A DNA stretch of 6,354 nucleotides, taken from assembly GCA_937895305.1 (NCBI GenBank), contig CALAXS010000054.1:1-6354 (forward strand), read 5' to 3'. This document shows, piece by piece, positions 5,204 through 6,354 of the stretch. Positions within the stretch are counted from its first letter, which is position 1. The number at the start of each line of letters is the position of its first letter. The notes below the pieces were generated by a model. It ran no database searches. It was not told the origin of the DNA and saw only the letters and a program-made list of their open reading frames with translations. This DNA comes from an uncultured bacterium (GTDB lineage: Bacteria > Hydrogenedentota > Hydrogenedentia > Hydrogenedentales > JAEUWI01). Both the position numbers and the translations under genes were made by a program.

Positions 5204-6354
5204 CTAGGCGAGAATCTCCCGGACGACCCGCGCCTCCTCAACCCCCGTCAAACGCGCGTCCAGTCCCTGGAAACGATATGTGAACCGCTCATGGTCAAAG
5301 CCCAGTTGATTCAGGAGGGTCGCGTGAAAATCATGGACATGCACCGGATCCTTCACCACATTGAAGCCCAGCTCATCACTTTCCCCATACGTCACCCCAC
5401 CTTTAAAACCACCGCCGGCAGCCCACATGGTAAAGGCATTGGGATGGTGATCGCGACCATCATTCCCATCCCCCTGCACCATGGGCGTACGCCCGAACTC
5501 ACCACCCCAAATCACTATCGTATCATCCAGTAAACCCCGTGCCTTCAAATCCTTCACCAACGCCGCACTTGCCCGATCCGTCTCTTTACAATTCTTCTTC
5601 AAATCATTTTTCAGATTGCCATGCTGGTCCCAGGCCTCATGGAACAATTCAATAAAGCGGACACCTCGCTCCACCATGCGCCGGGCCAGCAAACAATTAT
5701 TCGCGAAAGAGGGCTTGCCTGGTTCCGCACCATACATATCCAACACATGCTGTGGTTCTGTTTTTAAATCCATCAACTCCGGTGCGCTCTTTTGCATACG
5801 AAAAGCCAACTCATACGAATTGATGCGCGTAGCAATGTCCGGGTCACCCATCACATTAAAACGATGGCTGTTCAAGGTATTCAAGGTATCCAGCGTGTCC
5901 CGTTGCACCGCATCATCAACGCCCTCGGGATTCGATAAATACAATACCGGGTCACCACTTGATCGGAACATGACACCCTCGTGTACCGTCGGTAAATAGC
6001 CACTACTCCAATTCGCAGAACCGCCGCTCGGTCCTTTGCTGCCAGAGCTAAAGACGACGAAGGACGGTAAATCACGATTCTCACTGCCCAGGCCATAACT
6101 GGTCCAGGCCCCCATGCTCGGTCGCCCAAACTGTTGCGATCCCGTATTCATCAGAATCTGTGCTGGTGCATGATTAAAGGCATCGGTCTTCATGCCATTT
6201 ATGATGGTAACATCATCCACAATTTCACTGAAGTGGGGTAGCAATTCCGATACCCACGCGCCCGATTCACCATGCTGCTTAAAATCAAAACAGGGCCCCA
6301 GTAATCGTGAATTGGGATTAATGAATGCAGCACGATAATCTTTTAACAAGGATG
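5204..6354 (-). CDS. DUF1501 family protein, planctomycete-like type (N-terminus outside window)
   Basis: The reading frame is open to the window edge and ends at a TAG stop. The first possible start, a TTG at 6347-6349, has no Shine-Dalgarno site, and the sequence there already matches the family interior, so the true start lies beyond the window. Full-length relatives usually have roughly 100 more residues at the N-terminus, often with a Tat signal. Counting from that TTG, diagnostic motifs are HGESGAWVSE (26-35), FGRPSMGAWTSYGLGSE (74-90), WDQHG (240-244), WGGEFGRTP (281-289), GRDHHPNAF (298-306) and HVHDFHAT (337-344). DUF1501 belongs to the alkaline phosphatase/sulfatase-like superfamily, and the His/Asp-rich motifs fit a metal site, but no reaction is established. 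In Planctomycetes such genes commonly follow DUF1549/DUF1553 genes; whether that holds here cannot be seen. A 9-bp tandem repeat at 5872-5889 encodes the local TLNTLN run. The gene is separated by 116 nt from the next one, so it may be a different transcription unit. Confidence 0.93.
   Translation of the reverse strand, partial: SLLKDYRAAFINPNSRLLGPCFDFKQHGESGAWVSELLPHFSEIVDDVTIINGMKTDAFNHAPAQILMNTGSQQFGRPSMGAWTSYGLGSENRDLPSFVVFSSGSKGPSGGSANWSSGYLPTVHEGVMFRSSGDPVLYLSNPEGVDDAVQRDTLDTLNTLNSHRFNVMGDPDIATRINSYELAFRMQKSAPELMDLKTEPQHVLDMYGAEPGKPSFANNCLLARRMVERGVRFIELFHEAWDQHGNLKNDLKKNCKETDRASAALVKDLKARGLLDDTIVIWGGEFGRTPMVQGDGNDGRDHHPNAFTMWAAGGGFKGGVTYGESDELGFNVVKDPVHVHDFHATLLNQLGFDHERFTYRFQGLDARLTGVEEARVVREILA

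Noticed and set aside
5872..5889. 9-bp tandem repeat tcaaggtat x2 in the first DUF1501 gene
   Set aside because: Only two copies, in frame inside a conserved coding region (LNT repeated), at a place where the family varies; no sign of phase variation.
5481..5999. Plus-strand frame of 172 codons inside the first DUF1501 gene
   Set aside because: No motif, and fully antisense to a strongly conserved gene.

Overview
All recognisable genes in this window lie on the minus strand, so transcription runs from high to low coordinates. Base composition is moderate and Shine-Dalgarno sites are good. A zinc-finger (ZAS-type) membrane anti-sigma factor and a Tat lipoprotein point to a Gram-negative bacterium, most likely a gammaproteobacterium. 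This is an inference: no rRNA, tRNA or strong phylogenetic marker is present. The first gene (5204-6354) closely resembles the DUF1501 type typical of Planctomycetes and related marine bacteria, so either a member of that group or horizontal transfer remains possible.

Layout, in transcription order. (1) 6354-5204: a DUF1501 protein whose N-terminus lies beyond the window. (2) 5203-5088: a 116-nt gap with a 6-bp hairpin, a possible ECF-type promoter and a good ribosome binding site. (3) 5087-177: a tightly packed six-gene operon. It encodes a small four-helix membrane protein (5087-4551), a DUF1800 Tat lipoprotein (4554-3103), a second DUF1501 protein without a signal peptide (3090-1993), an ECF sigma factor (1986-1246), a zinc-finger anti-sigma factor (1249-683) and a second small membrane protein (683-177). 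Gene junctions are overlaps of 4, 4 and 1 nt or short gaps; the only uncertain junction is the sigma factor start. (4) 150-127: a perfect palindrome followed by four T residues, which reads as the operon terminator. (5) 126-1: no convincing gene.

Working model (inference). The sigma/anti-sigma pair senses something at the inner membrane and controls an envelope module built from DUF1800, DUF1501 and two membrane proteins. The two membrane proteins look homologous to each other and stand at opposite ends of the operon. DUF1800 carries a twin-arginine signal with a lipobox, while its DUF1501 neighbour has no signal, so DUF1501 may be carried out of the cytoplasm by its partner. The biochemical function of DUF1800/DUF1501 pairs is, to my knowledge, not established. 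The combination of this pair with its own ECF switch and two related membrane proteins is the most interesting feature of the window. No mobile element, CRISPR array or RNA gene was seen.
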